Of a stretch of 64,000 nt of DNA, positions 1 to 10,026 are shown one piece after another. Location of the stretch: the NCBI GenBank assembly GCA_027493615.1, contig JAOSKK010000002.1, forward strand, positions 124,001-188,000. Reading direction: 5' to 3'. Position numbers and translations under genes: made by a program. The notes under the pieces are model-generated. The model searched no databases. It had not been told where the DNA came from and saw nothing but the letters and a program-made list of their open reading frames with translations. Position 1 is the first letter of the stretch. Each line of letters starts with the position of its first letter. This DNA is from Verrucomicrobiota bacterium. GTDB lineage: Bacteria > Verrucomicrobiota > Verrucomicrobiia > Limisphaerales > J093.

Positions 1-1
1 G

Positions 2-934
2 GCAACCATGACCGTGCGGGTTTCGGACGGCGCATTGACCGCCACCCGTTCCTTTACGCTGACCGTGAACCCGGTGAATGACCGGCCGACCCTGGCGGTC
101 CTCAGCGACCAGACCCTCCCGATGAACAGCTCGACCGGCCCCCTCGCGGTCACGGTGGGGGACGTCGACAACGACGTGGGCAGCCTGACCCTGACCGCGA
201 CCTCGAGCGACACGACCCTGGTGCCGGCTGCTTCCATGGTCTTCGGCGGCAGTGGCGCGAACCGGACGCTGACGGTCACGCCGGCGCGTGGCCAGAAGGG
301 GACGGCCAAGATCACCGTGCGGGTCTCGGACGGCGCACTGACGGCCAGCCGCTCGTTCGTCCTGAGCGTCAGCCCCGGCCCCCCTTCGCCGTGGCAGGGC
401 GTCAACCTGGGCGATCCCGTCCTGGAGGGTGGGGTGACCTATGAGAACCGGGTCTTCCGCGTTCAAGCGGCCGGGGAGGACATCGGTCTGTCCGCCGATC
501 AAGGCTATTTCCTTTACCAAACCCTCTCCGGGAACGGGGAGATCATCGCCCGCGTGACCTCACTCGAGCCCACCCACCCCAACGCCAAGGCCGGCGTGAT
601 GATTCGCGAGACGCTGAGCGCGTCGGCCCCCATGGTCTTCATCCACATCATGCCGAACGGAGTGCTCCGTCACTACCGCACCGTGCCCGGGGCCAGCGCG
701 ATCGCGGCTTACGGGGGAGCTTCCAATCCCGACCCCAACAACTGGTTCCGCCTCACGCGGGAGGGTGACACGTTCACCGCCTACCGCTCCAGCGACGGTG
801 TCCTCTGGACGCGAAGCGGGTCACCCATGACCTTGTCCCTGCCCAGCGAACTCTACATCGGCCTGGCCGTCACTTCGCGGGATCCAACCTTGCGCACGAT
901 GGCCGTTTTCGACTCGGTGACCGTCATTCCTTGA
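2..934 (+). CDS. C-terminal part of a large Ig-repeat surface/secreted protein (5' end outside window)
   Basis: The reading frame is open to the first base of the window, so this is the tail of a longer gene. About residues 1-125 hold one full and one partial bacterial Ig/cadherin-like repeat; the motif ITVRVSDGALTA occurs at the end of each repeat, a pattern known from giant extracellular adhesins. After a proline linker, residues about 130-308 resemble a DUF1349/concanavalin-like lectin domain, with AGVMIRE, WFRLTREGDTFTAY and YIGLAVTS motifs. I infer an extracellular or cell-surface protein that binds a polymer; substrate unknown. The downstream gene starts within a few bases of the stop, so the two may be cotranscribed. 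Confidence 0.7.
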   Translation, partial: ATMTVRVSDGALTATRSFTLTVNPVNDRPTLAVLSDQTLPMNSSTGPLAVTVGDVDNDVGSLTLTATSSDTTLVPAASMVFGGSGANRTLTVTPARGQKGTAKITVRVSDGALTASRSFVLSVSPGPPSPWQGVNLGDPVLEGGVTYENRVFRVQAAGEDIGLSADQGYFLYQTLSGNGEIIARVTSLEPTHPNAKAGVMIRETLSASAPMVFIHIMPNGVLRHYRTVPGASAIAAYGGASNPDPNNWFRLTREGDTFTAYRSSDGVLWTRSGSPMTLSLPSELYIGLAVTSRDPTLRTMAVFDSVTVIP

Positions 935-945
935 GCCGGCCGCGC

Positions 946-2002
946 ATGCGACGCCACACGCCTCGCTGGTGCGGCTGGGTCCTGATGGGCCTCGGCGGCT
1001 TCGTGCTTGCCCTTCAACTCCTGATCCCTTCCCACCGGAGTGCCAGGCCGGTGGCCGGGGGTGCGCCGGAACTGGTTTCACCGCGCATGGCCCCCGCTCC
1101 CGATGACGCCGAGGTCACAACGCCGGATTGCCCGGATCGCGACAACGAGCGCACGCCGACGCAGGTTTCAGCCGAGTCCGCCTTGGCCGCCGAACTCGAC
1201 CGCCTCCTGGACGACCCCGTATCGGAAGCCCGGGAAGACGCTCTCTATAGCAGGCTCGAGGCGTGGACCGCCGAAGCCCCGGGGGCGGCCGCGACGTGGG
1301 CGGCCGACGTGGCAGCGACTCGCGGCCGATCCACCTGTCTGGCCGTGGTGCTGTCCCGATGGGGGCGCACGGATCCCGAGGCGGTCATCGAGTGGGCGCA
1401 CGCGAGCCTGGCGGGTTCCCTGCGCGACTTCGCCCTCTGGACCGCGGCACAACAATGGGCGGCCAGCGATGCCCGCGCGGCCGTCAGAGTGCTGCACGAA
1501 CTGGGCGATGACCGGCTTCGTCAGCAGACGGCCGTGCTCGTGGCCATGCGTTGGTTTCCCCAAGAACCCGAGGCGGCCTGCGCGTGGGCCGAGGAGCTCA
1601 GTGCTGGACCGCTGGCGGACGCCGTGTGGTGTCAGATCGCCCTTGCCTCGGCGGCTTCCGATCCCGCTCGGGCGGCCCGGCTGGCGGTGACCAGGTTGAC
1701 GCCCGGGCCGGAGCAGGATCGTGCCATCGTGGGAGTGATCCAACGCTGGGCGCAGTCGGATCCGGGAAGCCGTGGCCGCGTGGGTCCAGCAGTTCCACGC
1801 GGGTCCCGCGCAGCGAGCCGCGGCTGAGAACCTGGTTCAGGTTTGGGCGCACGCTGACGCCGCGAGCGCCGTGGCCTGGGTGCAGCGACTGCCGCCGGGC
1901 GGGCTGCGGGAAGCAGCGGCAAGCACCCTGGCGGCGGCCGTGGATCGCTTTGCCGAGACTCGCCAAGTGGCCCCCGCGGGTTTCGAGGAGGCTAGGCCGT
2001 AG
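946..2002 (+). CDS. Hypothetical membrane-anchored helical-repeat protein (one frameshift)
   Basis: I chose the ATG at 946; a TTG at 931 overlaps the preceding stop. An N-terminal hydrophobic segment (about residues 10-26, WVLMGLGGFVLALQLL) suggests a membrane anchor, and the rest is Ala/Trp-rich repeats of the form 'W A x x D P x x A' repeated about every 30-35 residues, predicting an alpha-helical solenoid. Reading frame 1 is lost near 1765 and continues in frame 2 (REAVAAWVQQFHAG...) to the stop at 2002, so one base is probably wrong there. Similar helical-repeat proteins are common in Verrucomicrobia, but I do not recognise a function. Its 3' end overlaps the convergent SUMF1 gene by 11 bases. 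Confidence 0.6.
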
Positions 2003-4231
2003 CCCGGGCACAGCGGAAACCGATGTTGGCACAGCGATCCAGGCCCGGCCAGTGCAGCAGCAGCTTCGCGGCAAACGTGACGGGTTGCGGGCCCTCGTCG
2101 AAGTACCACGCCGATCCGCCGCGTCGGTAGAAGCTCCCGCCCCGCAGGATGGCCGAACGAGTGCGACCGTCCCGTCGCTCGCTCTCCGTCCATTCCCAGA
2201 CGTTGCCGCAGAGGTCGTAAAGCCCGAACGGCGACCGGCCCTGCGGGAAGGCCATTACGGGGGTGGTGCTGCCGCTCTGCCCGCCGTTGCAGTGGTCCGC
2301 CTTCCAGTCGTTGCCCCAGGGATAATGGCGCTGGTCCGGACCTTGCGCCGCGAACTGCCACTCCTCCTCGGTCGGCAACCGCTTGCCCGCCCATCGCGCG
2401 TAGGCCCGGGCGTCGTCCAAATCCACGTACACGACCGGATGGTCCTCGCGTCCGGGCGGTGGGGCGCCCTCCACCCAATGTTTGAGAAAGTTCGCGGGGT
2501 CGCCGGGCTGGTAGCCGCTCGCCTGCAAGAACCGGGCGAACTGGCTGTTGGTGACCGGGGTGACGTCGATCGCAAATGGTGAAAGCACCACGTCCCGTTC
2601 GAAGCTCTGCTGCCCGTGCAACGACGGAAACCGGGTTTCGAAGTGCGCGTGGGTCGCGTCGTAAAACCCGCATTCCCGCACCCGAAACACGGTCGTCAGA
2701 CGGACGCGTCCACCGGACACGGGGACCATCTCACCTGGCACTGTCGCGCTCGGCGGATCGGCGGGGGGATCCAGCGGGCGCAGCTCGGCACGGCGCACGG
2801 GGAACGACGTGCTCCAGTCCGCCCGCTTGAGCAAGGCCCGCTGTTGGTCCAGGAAGTCGAGAAAGCCTTCGGGCTGTTCCTCGAGCCGACCGGCAATGTA
2901 ACAGCCGATGCCGCGTGCCGGCAGGAAACCCACGACCGGCATGGGCGAGTTCGCGGACTGGCGGACTCCCCGGAAGGGCCGGCCGAGCTGGGCAGGTTGG
3001 CCCATGACGGCGTCCCAGACCTTCTCCCGTTCGCGGAACACGGCCTCGAAGAGCGGGCCCTTTGCCTCGCGTTCGTTGCGGTTCACCAGGGTCCACAGCC
3101 GGAGGTGGTCGTTCTCCCAGAGGCTGGCGAACACGCCGGGGGCGAGCGTCGGCACCAGCGGGGTCCAGCCTTCTCCCGCGAACAATCCGGCGAAGCGGCG
3201 TTGCAGTGGCAGCATCGCACGCAGCATCGACTTGTCCCGGGCGCACCACCCGTTCCACGTGCCGAACACGTTCTCCCAGACCAACACGCCGCTGCCGTTC
3301 ATCCAGGCCGTGTGCAGCTCGCCGCTGTGGTCCCGGTCCCAGCGCTTGATCTGGTGCTGCTGATGGCGCCGCTCGAACCACTTGTTCCGCAGCACGCCGG
3401 GGGTCTCGCCGTCCTCGAACCACTGGGCCCAGCTCAGATGGTGGTCGGCGACCCGCTCAAGCGGCAGTGCCAGTTCGCTTTCGAGCGCCACCCCGGGGCG
3501 CGCGGCATCCAGTTGCCGCCGCCAGGCGCCTTCGCTGTGGCTCAGCGTGTCGAGGAATATCCCGTCGGCGTCCAGGGTCGCGACCAACTCCGCCAGCACC
3601 TCGACGTCCGGGCGGTCTTCGCGACGCGTCTCGGTGTCCCACGGATTGTAGTTCAGGAAGACCCGGACTCCGCCGCGATGAAACGCGCCCACGGCACGGC
3701 GCAGGCCCGCGAGGCCGCCGGGTTGGTCGCGGTAGCAGTCGAACTGGTTGCGGGCGTCCAGCCCGAGGCGCGGGTACGCGTGCCAGAGCACCACGCTGTC
3801 GAACCCGCCGAATTCGCTCCGGCCGTGTTCAAGAAACCGCGGCACCGTGTACCCCCCGCGTCCGGATCATAGAACAATGCGTCGTTCAACATGAGAAACG
3901 CGCACGCGAAATTGCCCGGCACCCACGCGAAATCGGCCCGGCGGTAGAGCGCATCCGAGTAGTTCAACTCGCGTCGACGAGCCTCGCGCCAGGCGGCGAG
4001 CTGGCGGCGGAACTCGGGCCATTGCGCTGGCTCCTTTGGGGCGGGGACGAGGTCGGGGACGGGATCAGGCAACCCGGCGGTCGCTGCGGCTTCAGCCGCG
4101 GTCGGTTGGGACGACGCGCCGAGGACGACCGCGGCCCCGCTGCCCACGAACCGGAGGAACCTCCGGCGGCTGAGCGGCCCCGCGGTGTGGAGAAGCAGTC
4201 GGCGGACGTGCAGTGTGGCGATCGGCTTCAT
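1992..4231 (-). CDS. Tat-exported SUMF1/formylglycine-generating-enzyme-like protein with a glycosidase-like N-terminal region
   Basis: The start at 4231 gives a twin-arginine signal (LSRRRFLRFVGSGAAVVLGAS, residues about 19-38). The middle (about residues 60-450) contains FGGFDSVVLWHAYPRLG, FLNYNPWDTETRR and DADGIFLDTL, which look like a TIM-barrel glycosidase or melibiase-like fold. The C-terminal ~200 residues are a SUMF1 domain: FAIDVTPVTNSQFARFL, KRLPTEEEWQFAAQG, YDLCGNVWEWTE and ending GFRCAR. SUMF1 domains either make formylglycine in sulfatases or act as non-catalytic sugar/protein modules; the fused barrel makes the second role attractive, but this is inference. The frame shifts once near 3850 (GTRCRGFL in one frame, FLEHGRSEFGG in the next), probably a sequencing error. 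Confidence 0.75.
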
Positions 4232-4286
4232 GGGCGGGGGATCGTGAGGTGCGACGGCCGTACAGGCAACCGTCCCGGGGCCGTTT

Positions 4287-4315
4287 GGGGTCGCATCTCA
4301 ACATTTAACATTCGG
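4287..4315 (-). repeat. Dispersed repeat C, copy 1
   Basis: A GGGGTCG-CAT-CTCAACATTTAACATTCGG segment lies upstream of the SUMF1 gene and next to an ASPIC/UnbV remnant. A second near-identical copy is at 9539-9567. It is AT-rich against its surroundings. Confidence 0.6.
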
Positions 4316-4366
4316 CGGCGGCCCTCGAATCCCTCTGCGCCAGTTATTGGTATCCCCTCTACGCGT

Positions 4367-5235
4367 ATGCGCGCGGTCGGGGGCCACCCGGTGGCCGAGA
4401 AGCGGCTGGCGCGGGAGTTGGCGGACACCGCCACTCCGGAACGATTGTTCGAGCGGGCCTGGGCGCTGCTCGTCCTTGAGAAGGTGCGGAACCGGTTGTG
4501 GGCCGAGTTTGACAACGACGGGCTCTTCGATCTGTATGTCTTCGGCCTCACCGGGGCCGCCCAAACCCTGCACCTCAACCGCGGTGGGACCTTCGAGAAC
4601 GCGACAGCGGCGGTCGGCTTGCCCATGGGAGGTGCGGTCTAGGGACCCGCCTTTGGGGACTACGACAATGACGGATTCCTGGACCTGTTTGTCCCTTGCG
4701 GCGAAGGCGATCCCGCCGTGAACCTCCTGTACCAGAACAACCTGCCCGCCATGGGAAATGACAACCGGTGGCTGAAGCTCAAATTGGTCGGCACGGTGGC
4801 GAACCGGCAAGGGGTAGGCGCCAAGGTGAGGGTTCAAGCGATCATCCGCGGACGCGAGGTCTGGCAGGTTCGGGAGGTCACGTCGAACAGCCTCGCGGCC
4901 GGTGGCGCCAGTTCCTCCCCCGCTTCGGTCTGGGCGACGCCACGCAAGCGGAGGTGGTCCGGATCGAATGGCCCTCGGGCACGGTGCAGGAATTGAGGAA
5001 CGTGGCCTCGAAGCAGGTGTTGACGGTGACCGAGCCACCGCGCCTGCACGCCCTCGGCGAGGGTCGCATCCGAGTCCAGTGTTGGAAGGGGCAGACGTTC
5101 GAGGTCGAGACCTCCAGCGACCTCACGGGCTGGACTTCGCTGGGCGTGTTCACGAACGAGACGGGCGTTCTGGAGGTCATCGATCCCGAAGCCGGTCGGT
5201 TCACGTGTCGGTTCTACCGCGCTCGGGGAGGGTGA
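4367..5235 (+). pseudogene. Decayed FG-GAP / ASPIC-UnbV protein fragment
   Basis: Pieces of an FG-GAP/VCBS protein are visible: FDNDGLFDLYVFG, then after an in-frame TAG at 4640-4642 GDYDNDGFLDLFVPCG, then an ASPIC/UnbV segment (WLKLKLVGTVANRQGVGAKVRV), a frameshift near 4907, and FGLGDATQAEVVRIEWPSGTVQ. The last ~60 residues resemble a C-terminal sorting/fibronectin-like tail (GQTFEVETSSDLTGWTSLG). The N-terminal three quarters of a normal family member (usually 500-1000 residues) is absent, and the 5' edge abuts repeat C. The in-frame stop plus missing N-terminus favour a real remnant rather than a sequencing artefact alone. Confidence 0.6.
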
Positions 5236-5243
5236 GTGGGGAC

Positions 5244-5374
5244 GGTGCGACGGTGCGACGGTGCGACGGTTGGCGGGTAGGAGTCGAGGTGACGAGACTC
5301 AGACGTCCGACAGGGTGCGACGGTCGGCGAGTAGGAGTCGAGGTGACGAGACTCAGACGGTCTCGGGCCCGGGC
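5244..5374 (+). repeat. Direct tandem duplication of ~54 bp with an 8-bp microsatellite
   Basis: Three GTGCGACG-type units (about 5244-5270) lead into two direct copies of a ~54-base unit (about 5261-5314 and 5315-5368), each carrying one copy of hairpin repeat A. No reading frame or promoter is obvious in the 200 bases between the ASPIC remnant and the desaturase gene. Confidence 0.7.
5277..5354 (+). repeat. Hairpin repeat A, copies 1 (5277-5300) and 2 (5331-5354)
   Basis: Each copy starts GTAG and contains a stem GAGTC, a 10-base loop and GACTC. The same unit occurs at 45485-45572, 60057-60120 and 61377-61400. Confidence 0.75.
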
Positions 5375-5437
5375 TTTGGGCTTGTCGGGGCGTGGCGTCC
5401 GGGGGACGGTGTGCCCGGAGAACGGCTCGAGACGCAT

Positions 5438-6946
5438 ATGGCAGCGACAAATGGCGGACAGCAGGTGGTGGTGATCGGTGCCGGCCCGGGTGGCCTGTCG
5501 GCGGCGATTTCCCTGGCGGCGGCCGGCTTCAAGGTCGCGGTGCACGAGAAGAACGACCGTGTCGGCGGCAAGCTCAACGTGCTCACTAAGGACGGCTACA
5601 CGTTCGACCTGGGCCCCTCGATCCTTACGTTGCCGCAGTATTTCCGGGCCCTCTTCGCCCGCGCCGGCCGACGGTTCGACGACTATGTGCGGATCGTCCC
5701 TGTGACCCCGCACTGGCGGAACTTCTTCGAGGACGGCACGGTGCTGGACCTCCACATGGACCCGGTGCAGATGCAGACCGAGTTGCGCAAGCTGCCAGCG
5801 TACAGCGACGCCCTCTGGGAGCGGTGGCAGGCCTTCCTCCGATACTCGCGGGAACAATACGACATCCTGGAACAGGGTTACCTTGACCAGGGATTGGATA
5901 CGCTGTGGGATTTCCTCCGGTTTTACGGCGTCTTCCGCATCGGGCGAAAGATCGACTTCCGTCGCCGCATGGCCGGGACCATCGCCGCCTACTTCGACGA
6001 GCCCCACCTCCGCGCGATCTTCGAGTACTTCATCAAGTACGTCGGGTCCTCCGCCTACGAGGCCCCGGGGTACATGAATCTCATGCCAAACATCCAGTTC
6101 CAGCATGACCTCTGGTACGTGCCCGGGGGCTGTACGAACTGGCGCGCGGCATCGAGAAGCTCGCCCGCGAGCTGGGGGTCGTCCTGCACACGGGCAGCGA
6201 GGTCACGACGATCCGGCACGAGCAGCGCCGGGTCACGGGTGTGGGGTTGCGCGACGGTCGGACCGTCCCCGCGGACATTGTGGTGTCCAACATGGAGGTC
6301 ATCCCGGCCTACGAACGGTTGCTGGGCGAAGGACCCGCGTTTCTGCGGCGGCTCGAGAAGTTCGAGCCGGCCTGCTCGGGGCTGGTGTTGCACCTCGGGA
6401 CGGATCGCATTTACCCGCAACTGGCGCACCACAACTTCTTCTATTCGCGCGACCAGCAGAAACACTTCGCGACCGTGTTTCGCGAGAAGCGGTTGCCGGA
6501 GGATCCCACGATCTACCTGGTGGCGGTGACTCGCTCCGACCCGAGCCAGGCCCCGGCGGGCTGCGACAATCTGAAGGTGCTGCCGCACATCCCCTACCTC
6601 GACGACGCGCATCCCTATACCCGCGAGGACTATCTCGCGTTCAAGGAACGCGTCGTGGACAAGCTCGAACGGATGGGGTTGACCGACCTGCGCCGGCACA
6701 TCCGCGTCGAGGACGTCTGGACGCCCTACGACATCCGGGAACGCTACTATTCGAACCGCGGCTCGATTTACGGTGTGGTGAGCGACTGGCGGCGTAATTA
6801 CGGCTTCAAGGCCCCCAAGCGCAGCTCGCGCTACCGCAACTTGTACTTCACCGGCGGCAGCGTGAACTCCCGGCGGCGGCATGCCGATGGTGGTGCTCTG
6901 CGGCCAGAAGGTCGCCGACCGGATTGTCGCCGACGTCAGAGCTTGA
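5438..6946 (+). CDS. crtI: Phytoene desaturase-family (CrtI-like) FAD-dependent carotenoid oxidoreductase (two frameshifts)
   Basis: Residues about 8-50 form an FAD-binding Rossmann motif (VVVIGAGPGGLSAA ... EKNDRVGGK), followed by DLGPSILTLPQ, typical of CrtI-type desaturases and related diapocarotenoid oxidases. The C-terminus GGGMPMVVLCGQKVADRIV matches the second FAD-contact motif of the family. Total length about 500 residues is normal. The frame is lost at a run of five G near 6124 (YVPGG | LYELARGIEKL) and restored near 6868 (GGSVN | PGGGMP); the two changes compensate, and the first needs one extra G. Reaction inferred: dehydrogenation of phytoene or an apocarotenoid in the membrane. 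No phytoene synthase is nearby, so the exact substrate is unknown. The stop overlaps the convergent downstream gene by 11 bases. Confidence 0.8.
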
Positions 6947-7544
6947 CGTCCTCGGGCCGCACTTCCAGGCACTCGTCGTGGTCTTCCCAGACGACCGCCG
7001 GGTAGATCTCCAGCAGCGGCGGCAGGAGTTGATGGCCGGCAAAGGCGAGCAAAGTCTCCGCCTTCGTCGCCGCCTCCTCAAAGGCGTGGTCATAGTCGCC
7101 CGACCGCTTCTGCTGCTTCTCGTCCCAATGGGCCACGGCGTGGACGGGCGCGTACTCCTCGGCCCAGCTCCGGATCAGGGGCTGCAAGGACTCGGGCAGG
7201 TCGTCGAACGCGACGGCCGTGGCGTTGCAGTGCAGGCACACGAGCCCGTTGTCGAGCACGTCGCGGGTCAGGAGCGGGACCAGCGGGGCGCGGCAGCACA
7301 CCGCTTCCGGGTAGGCCGCGGGGCTGTTGGCCAGGCGCTGCAGCCAGACTTGCCGGTCGTGGGCCACCTGCCCGGCCAGCCGGTAGGCCGCCACCAGCGG
7401 GTGGGACAGTCGCCAGCCGTGGCCCTCGAGTTGGCCCAGCGTTTGCGCCAGCCACCGCGCCAGGGTGGTGTCGTCAAACCCACGAAACACCTGGCTGTAT
7501 TCGGCCCAGAGCGCGTCGAGCGGGTTCTCAGGATCGTGCGACAT
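6936..7544 (-). CDS. Conserved hypothetical protein, 202 aa, with a CxxC pair
   Basis: An intact 202-residue frame with no signal peptide or membrane segment. It has a CLHC pair (about residue 100), an acidic C-terminus (WEDHDECLEVRPEDVKL) and many Trp and Leu residues in its N-terminal half. I do not recognise the family. A possible promoter lies just upstream (minus strand TTTCCA, 16-base spacer, TAACCT at 7553-7558), eight bases before the ATG. It overlaps crtI tail to tail. Confidence 0.65.
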   Translation of the reverse strand: MSHDPENPLDALWAEYSQVFRGFDDTTLARWLAQTLGQLEGHGWRLSHPLVAAYRLAGQVAHDRQVWLQRLANSPAAYPEAVCCRAPLVPLLTRDVLDNGLVCLHCNATAVAFDDLPESLQPLIRSWAEEYAPVHAVAHWDEKQQKRSGDYDHAFEEAATKAETLLAFAGHQLLPPLLEIYPAVVWEDHDECLEVRPEDVKL

Positions 7545-7608
7545 CGCCCGGCAGGTTAAGCGGCGGTCCGGGCGTGGAAAGAAAAACTTCCCCTCCCGGA
7601 TTGGGGGC

Positions 7609-7636
7609 TTGCGCGAATCGGCCGAGCCGCTAGCTT
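7609..7636 (+). promoter_or_regulatory. Candidate promoter of pckG
   Basis: TTGCGC (7609-7614), a 16-base spacer and TAGCTT (7631-7636). The same TTGYGC/TAgcYT pattern precedes several genes in the window. It would give a leader of about 105 bases for pckG. Confidence 0.45.
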
Positions 7637-7747
7637 CCTCCGCGCTGCGCGCCGGGACGTGGCTTCGTGGTGCAGGGAACCTGCCCGCTCCCGTTCTCCA
7701 CTCGATGCTTGTCTGCTGCCCGCAGCCACAGCCGGACCATTGCGACC

Positions 7748-9517
7748 ATGAGTAACCTCGGAAGCTGCAACACGAACCACCCGGCGGTCATCGCCTGGGT
7801 CAAGGAAATGGCGGAGCTCTGCCAACCGGACCGCGTCTATTGGTGCAACGGTTCGGAGGCGGAGCGGCGTGCCCTCACGGAACAGGCGGTCGCGGACGGT
7901 GTGTTGCTGCAGCTCAACCAGGAGAAGCTCCCGGGCTGCTACTACCACCGCTCCAACCCCAACGACGTCGCCCGCGTCGAGCAGTGCACCTACATCTGCA
8001 CCGATACCGAGACCGAGGCCGGTCCGACCAACAACTGGGCACCGCCCAAGGAGATGAAGGAGCGGCTCTATGGAATGGCCCGCGGCGGCATGAAGGGGCG
8101 GACCCTGTACGTGATCCCCTATTTGATGGGCCCGCCCGGCTCGAGCCTCTCCAAGGTGGGCTTCGAGTTGAGCGATTCCATCTACGTCGCGCTCAACATG
8201 CGGATCATGACGCGCATGGGCGACGTGGCCTACCAGCAACTGGGCGATAGCGACGACTTCAACCGTGGCCTGCACTGCATGCTCGACGTCCACCCCGACC
8301 GCCGCTACATCTGCCACTTTCCCCGAGAGAACCTCATCATCTCCGTCGGATCGGCTTACGGTGGCAATGTGCTCCTCGGCAAGAAGTGTCTCGCCCTGCG
8401 CATCGGCTCGTACCTCGGGCGCCAGGAAGGCTGGATGGCGGAACACATGCTCGTCCTCGGCGTCGAGGCCCCGAACGGCGAGAAGACGTACATCGCCGCG
8501 GCCTTCCCCAGCGCTTGCGGCAAGACCAACTTCGCCATGCTCATTCCGCCCGCGCACTTCCAGGGCTGGAAGATCTGGACCGTCGGCGATGACATCGCGT
8601 GGATGAAACCCGGTCCGGACGGCCGCCTCTACGCCATCAACCCCGAGGCAGGGTACTTCGGCGTCGCGCCGGGCACGAACTACCAGTCCAATCCCAACGC
8701 GATGAAGACCATCGCGCGCGACACGATTTACACGAACGTCGCGTTGACGCCCGATCTCGACGTCTGGTGGGAGGGCAAGGACGGCGAGCCGCCGCCCGTG
8801 GCGACGGATTGGCAGGGGCGTCCTTGGACCCCGGCGTCGAAGGAGAAGGCGGCGCACCCGAACAGCCGGTTCACAGCGCCCATGACGAACAACCCGGCTC
8901 TCGCGGCCGAGGTGAACGACCCCAACGGGGTGCCGATCAGCGCCATCATCTTTGGCGGGCGCCGGGCCTCGACCATGCCGCTGGTCCTCCAGGCCTTCAA
9001 CTGGGTGCACGGCGTCTTCATCGGCGCCACCGTCGGTTCCGAGATGACGGCGGCCGCGGTGGGGGGGATGGGCCAGGTGCGGCGCGACCCGATGGCGATG
9101 CTGCCCTTCTGCGGCTACAACATGGGCGATTACTTCCGGCACTGGCTGCGGATGCGCAAGCGGTTGAAGTACCCGCCGCGGATCTTTCACGTGAACTGGT
9201 TCCGCAAGGACGGCGAGGGCCGGTTCCTGTGGCCGGGGTTTGGCGAGAACATGCGGGTATTGAAGTGGATTGTGGACCGCTGTCACGGCCGGGCGGATGC
9301 CAACGAGACGCCGTTGGGCTGGCTGCCGGGGCCGCAGCACATTGACTTGGCGGGGTTGGACGGGTTCACGACGGAGGATCTCGAGAAGGTGCTGGACATT
9401 GATCTTGAGGAGTGGCGACGCGAGTTGATCATGCAGGAGGAATTGTTCCTGAAACTCTACGCGCACCTGCCCAAGGAGATGATCTTCCAGCGCGAACTGC
9501 TTGTCGCACGTCTATAA
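7748..9517 (+). CDS. pckG: Phosphoenolpyruvate carboxykinase (GTP)
   Basis: An intact 589-residue enzyme of normal family length (about 600). It decarboxylates and phosphorylates oxaloacetate to phosphoenolpyruvate with GTP, the first committed step of gluconeogenesis, in the cytosol. The kinase-1a P-loop [13 protein letters not shown] lies near residues 252-264, and the metal/nucleotide motif GDDIAW follows; [13 protein letters not shown] and [10 protein letters not shown] are also characteristic of the GTP class, not the ATP class. I chose ATG 7748 because [21 protein letters not shown] aligns with the usual N-terminus; the frame extends further upstream to 7667 without a better start. The gene is one of the few long ones here without a frameshift. 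Confidence 0.95.
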   Translation: MSNLGSCNTNHPAVIAWVKEMAELCQPDRVYWCNGSEAERRALTEQAVADGVLLQLNQEKLPGCYYHRSNPNDVARVEQCTYICTDTETEAGPTNNWAPPKEMKERLYGMARGGMKGRTLYVIPYLMGPPGSSLSKVGFELSDSIYVALNMRIMTRMGDVAYQQLGDSDDFNRGLHCMLDVHPDRRYICHFPRENLIISVGSAYGGNVLLGKKCLALRIGSYLGRQEGWMAEHMLVLGVEAPNGEKTYIAAAFPSACGKTNFAMLIPPAHFQGWKIWTVGDDIAWMKPGPDGRLYAINPEAGYFGVAPGTNYQSNPNAMKTIARDTIYTNVALTPDLDVWWEGKDGEPPPVATDWQGRPWTPASKEKAAHPNSRFTAPMTNNPALAAEVNDPNGVPISAIIFGGRRASTMPLVLQAFNWVHGVFIGATVGSEMTAAAVGGMGQVRRDPMAMLPFCGYNMGDYFRHWLRMRKRLKYPPRIFHVNWFRKDGEGRFLWPGFGENMRVLKWIVDRCHGRADANETPLGWLPGPQHIDLAGLDGFTTEDLEKVLDIDLEEWRRELIMQEELFLKLYAHLPKEMIFQRELLVARL

Positions 9518-9902
9518 CCCGGCCCCCTTCCCGCTCTTGGGGTCGGATCTTAACATTTAACATTCGGCCGCTCAGGGCCTGACCCCTGAGGTGGGAGAGG
9601 GAGGCGGGGTCGCGGGTGGGGGCGGAGGTTGGGGTGGGGGGCTGGTTGATGATGCCCAGGGCCTGGTTGACGATCAGCTTGCCCATCTCGCCGCCGAAAT
9701 GGTTGAAGGACGAGAGCAGATGGAGCGTGGCGGCGGCGGGGCCGGCGAATTCCCAGCGGCAATCCTCGAAGCGGCAGCCGTCGAGCTGGACGGGTGAATG
9801 GCCGCAATAGACGAGGCGGCACTTTCGGAAGGTGCAGCCGCGGAACTGGTGGAAATCCATCAGCACCGGTTCATTCTCGAAGGTGTAGTTCTTGATCTGC
9901 AT
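9429..9902 (-). CDS. Small hypothetical protein with pentapeptide-like N-terminus
   Basis: From ATG 9902 the frame encodes [20 protein letters not shown] then [21 protein letters not shown], with repeated C-x-F-x-x-C-R spacing resembling pentapeptide-repeat or right-handed-helix proteins. The conserved-looking part ends at about residue 95 (GIINQPP). The last ~60 residues are encoded by dispersed repeat C and by the antisense of the pckG 3' end, so the natural stop was probably lost or shifted. Function unknown. Confidence 0.45.
   Translation of the reverse strand: MQIKNYTFENEPVLMDFHQFRGCTFRKCRLVYCGHSPVQLDGCRFEDCRWEFAGPAAATLHLLSSFNHFGGEMGKLIVNQALGIINQPPTPTSAPTRDPASLSHLRGQALSGRMLNVKIRPQEREGGRVIDVRQAVRAGRSSPWAGARRVSGTIPPA
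9539..9567 (-). repeat. Dispersed repeat C, copy 2
   Basis: GGGGTCGGATCTTAACATTT followed by AACATTCGG, near-identical to 4287-4315. It lies between the pckG stop and the small hypothetical gene and is read through as MLNVKIRP in the latter. Confidence 0.6.
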
Positions 9903-10026
9903 GACAGGCGGGGAGGGTAGCGTCGGGGAGATCCGGGGGAGCAAGCCGGGAGGAGAGGCCGCCGCCCGAGCCGGGTACCTTCCGCGTGGGGTCGGCGCCC
10001 TGATGCGGTCGTCGTCCGCCTCACTC

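Noticed and set aside
2616..3872. Long plus-strand ORF opposite the SUMF1 gene
   Set aside because: Shadow frame; the minus strand carries recognisable SUMF1 and Tat motifs.
5244..5374. Possible CRISPR-like array
   Set aside because: Only two repeat units, the 'spacers' are near-identical, and no cas gene is in the window.
6124..6870. Programmed frameshifting in crtI and other genes
   Set aside because: No slippery sequence with a downstream structure is seen, and breaks occur in many unrelated genes at C/G runs, favouring base-call errors.
7556..9466. Long minus-strand ORF of 636 codons opposite pckG
   Set aside because: Antisense shadow of a fully conserved enzyme in GC-rich DNA; His/Arg/Val-rich with no motifs.
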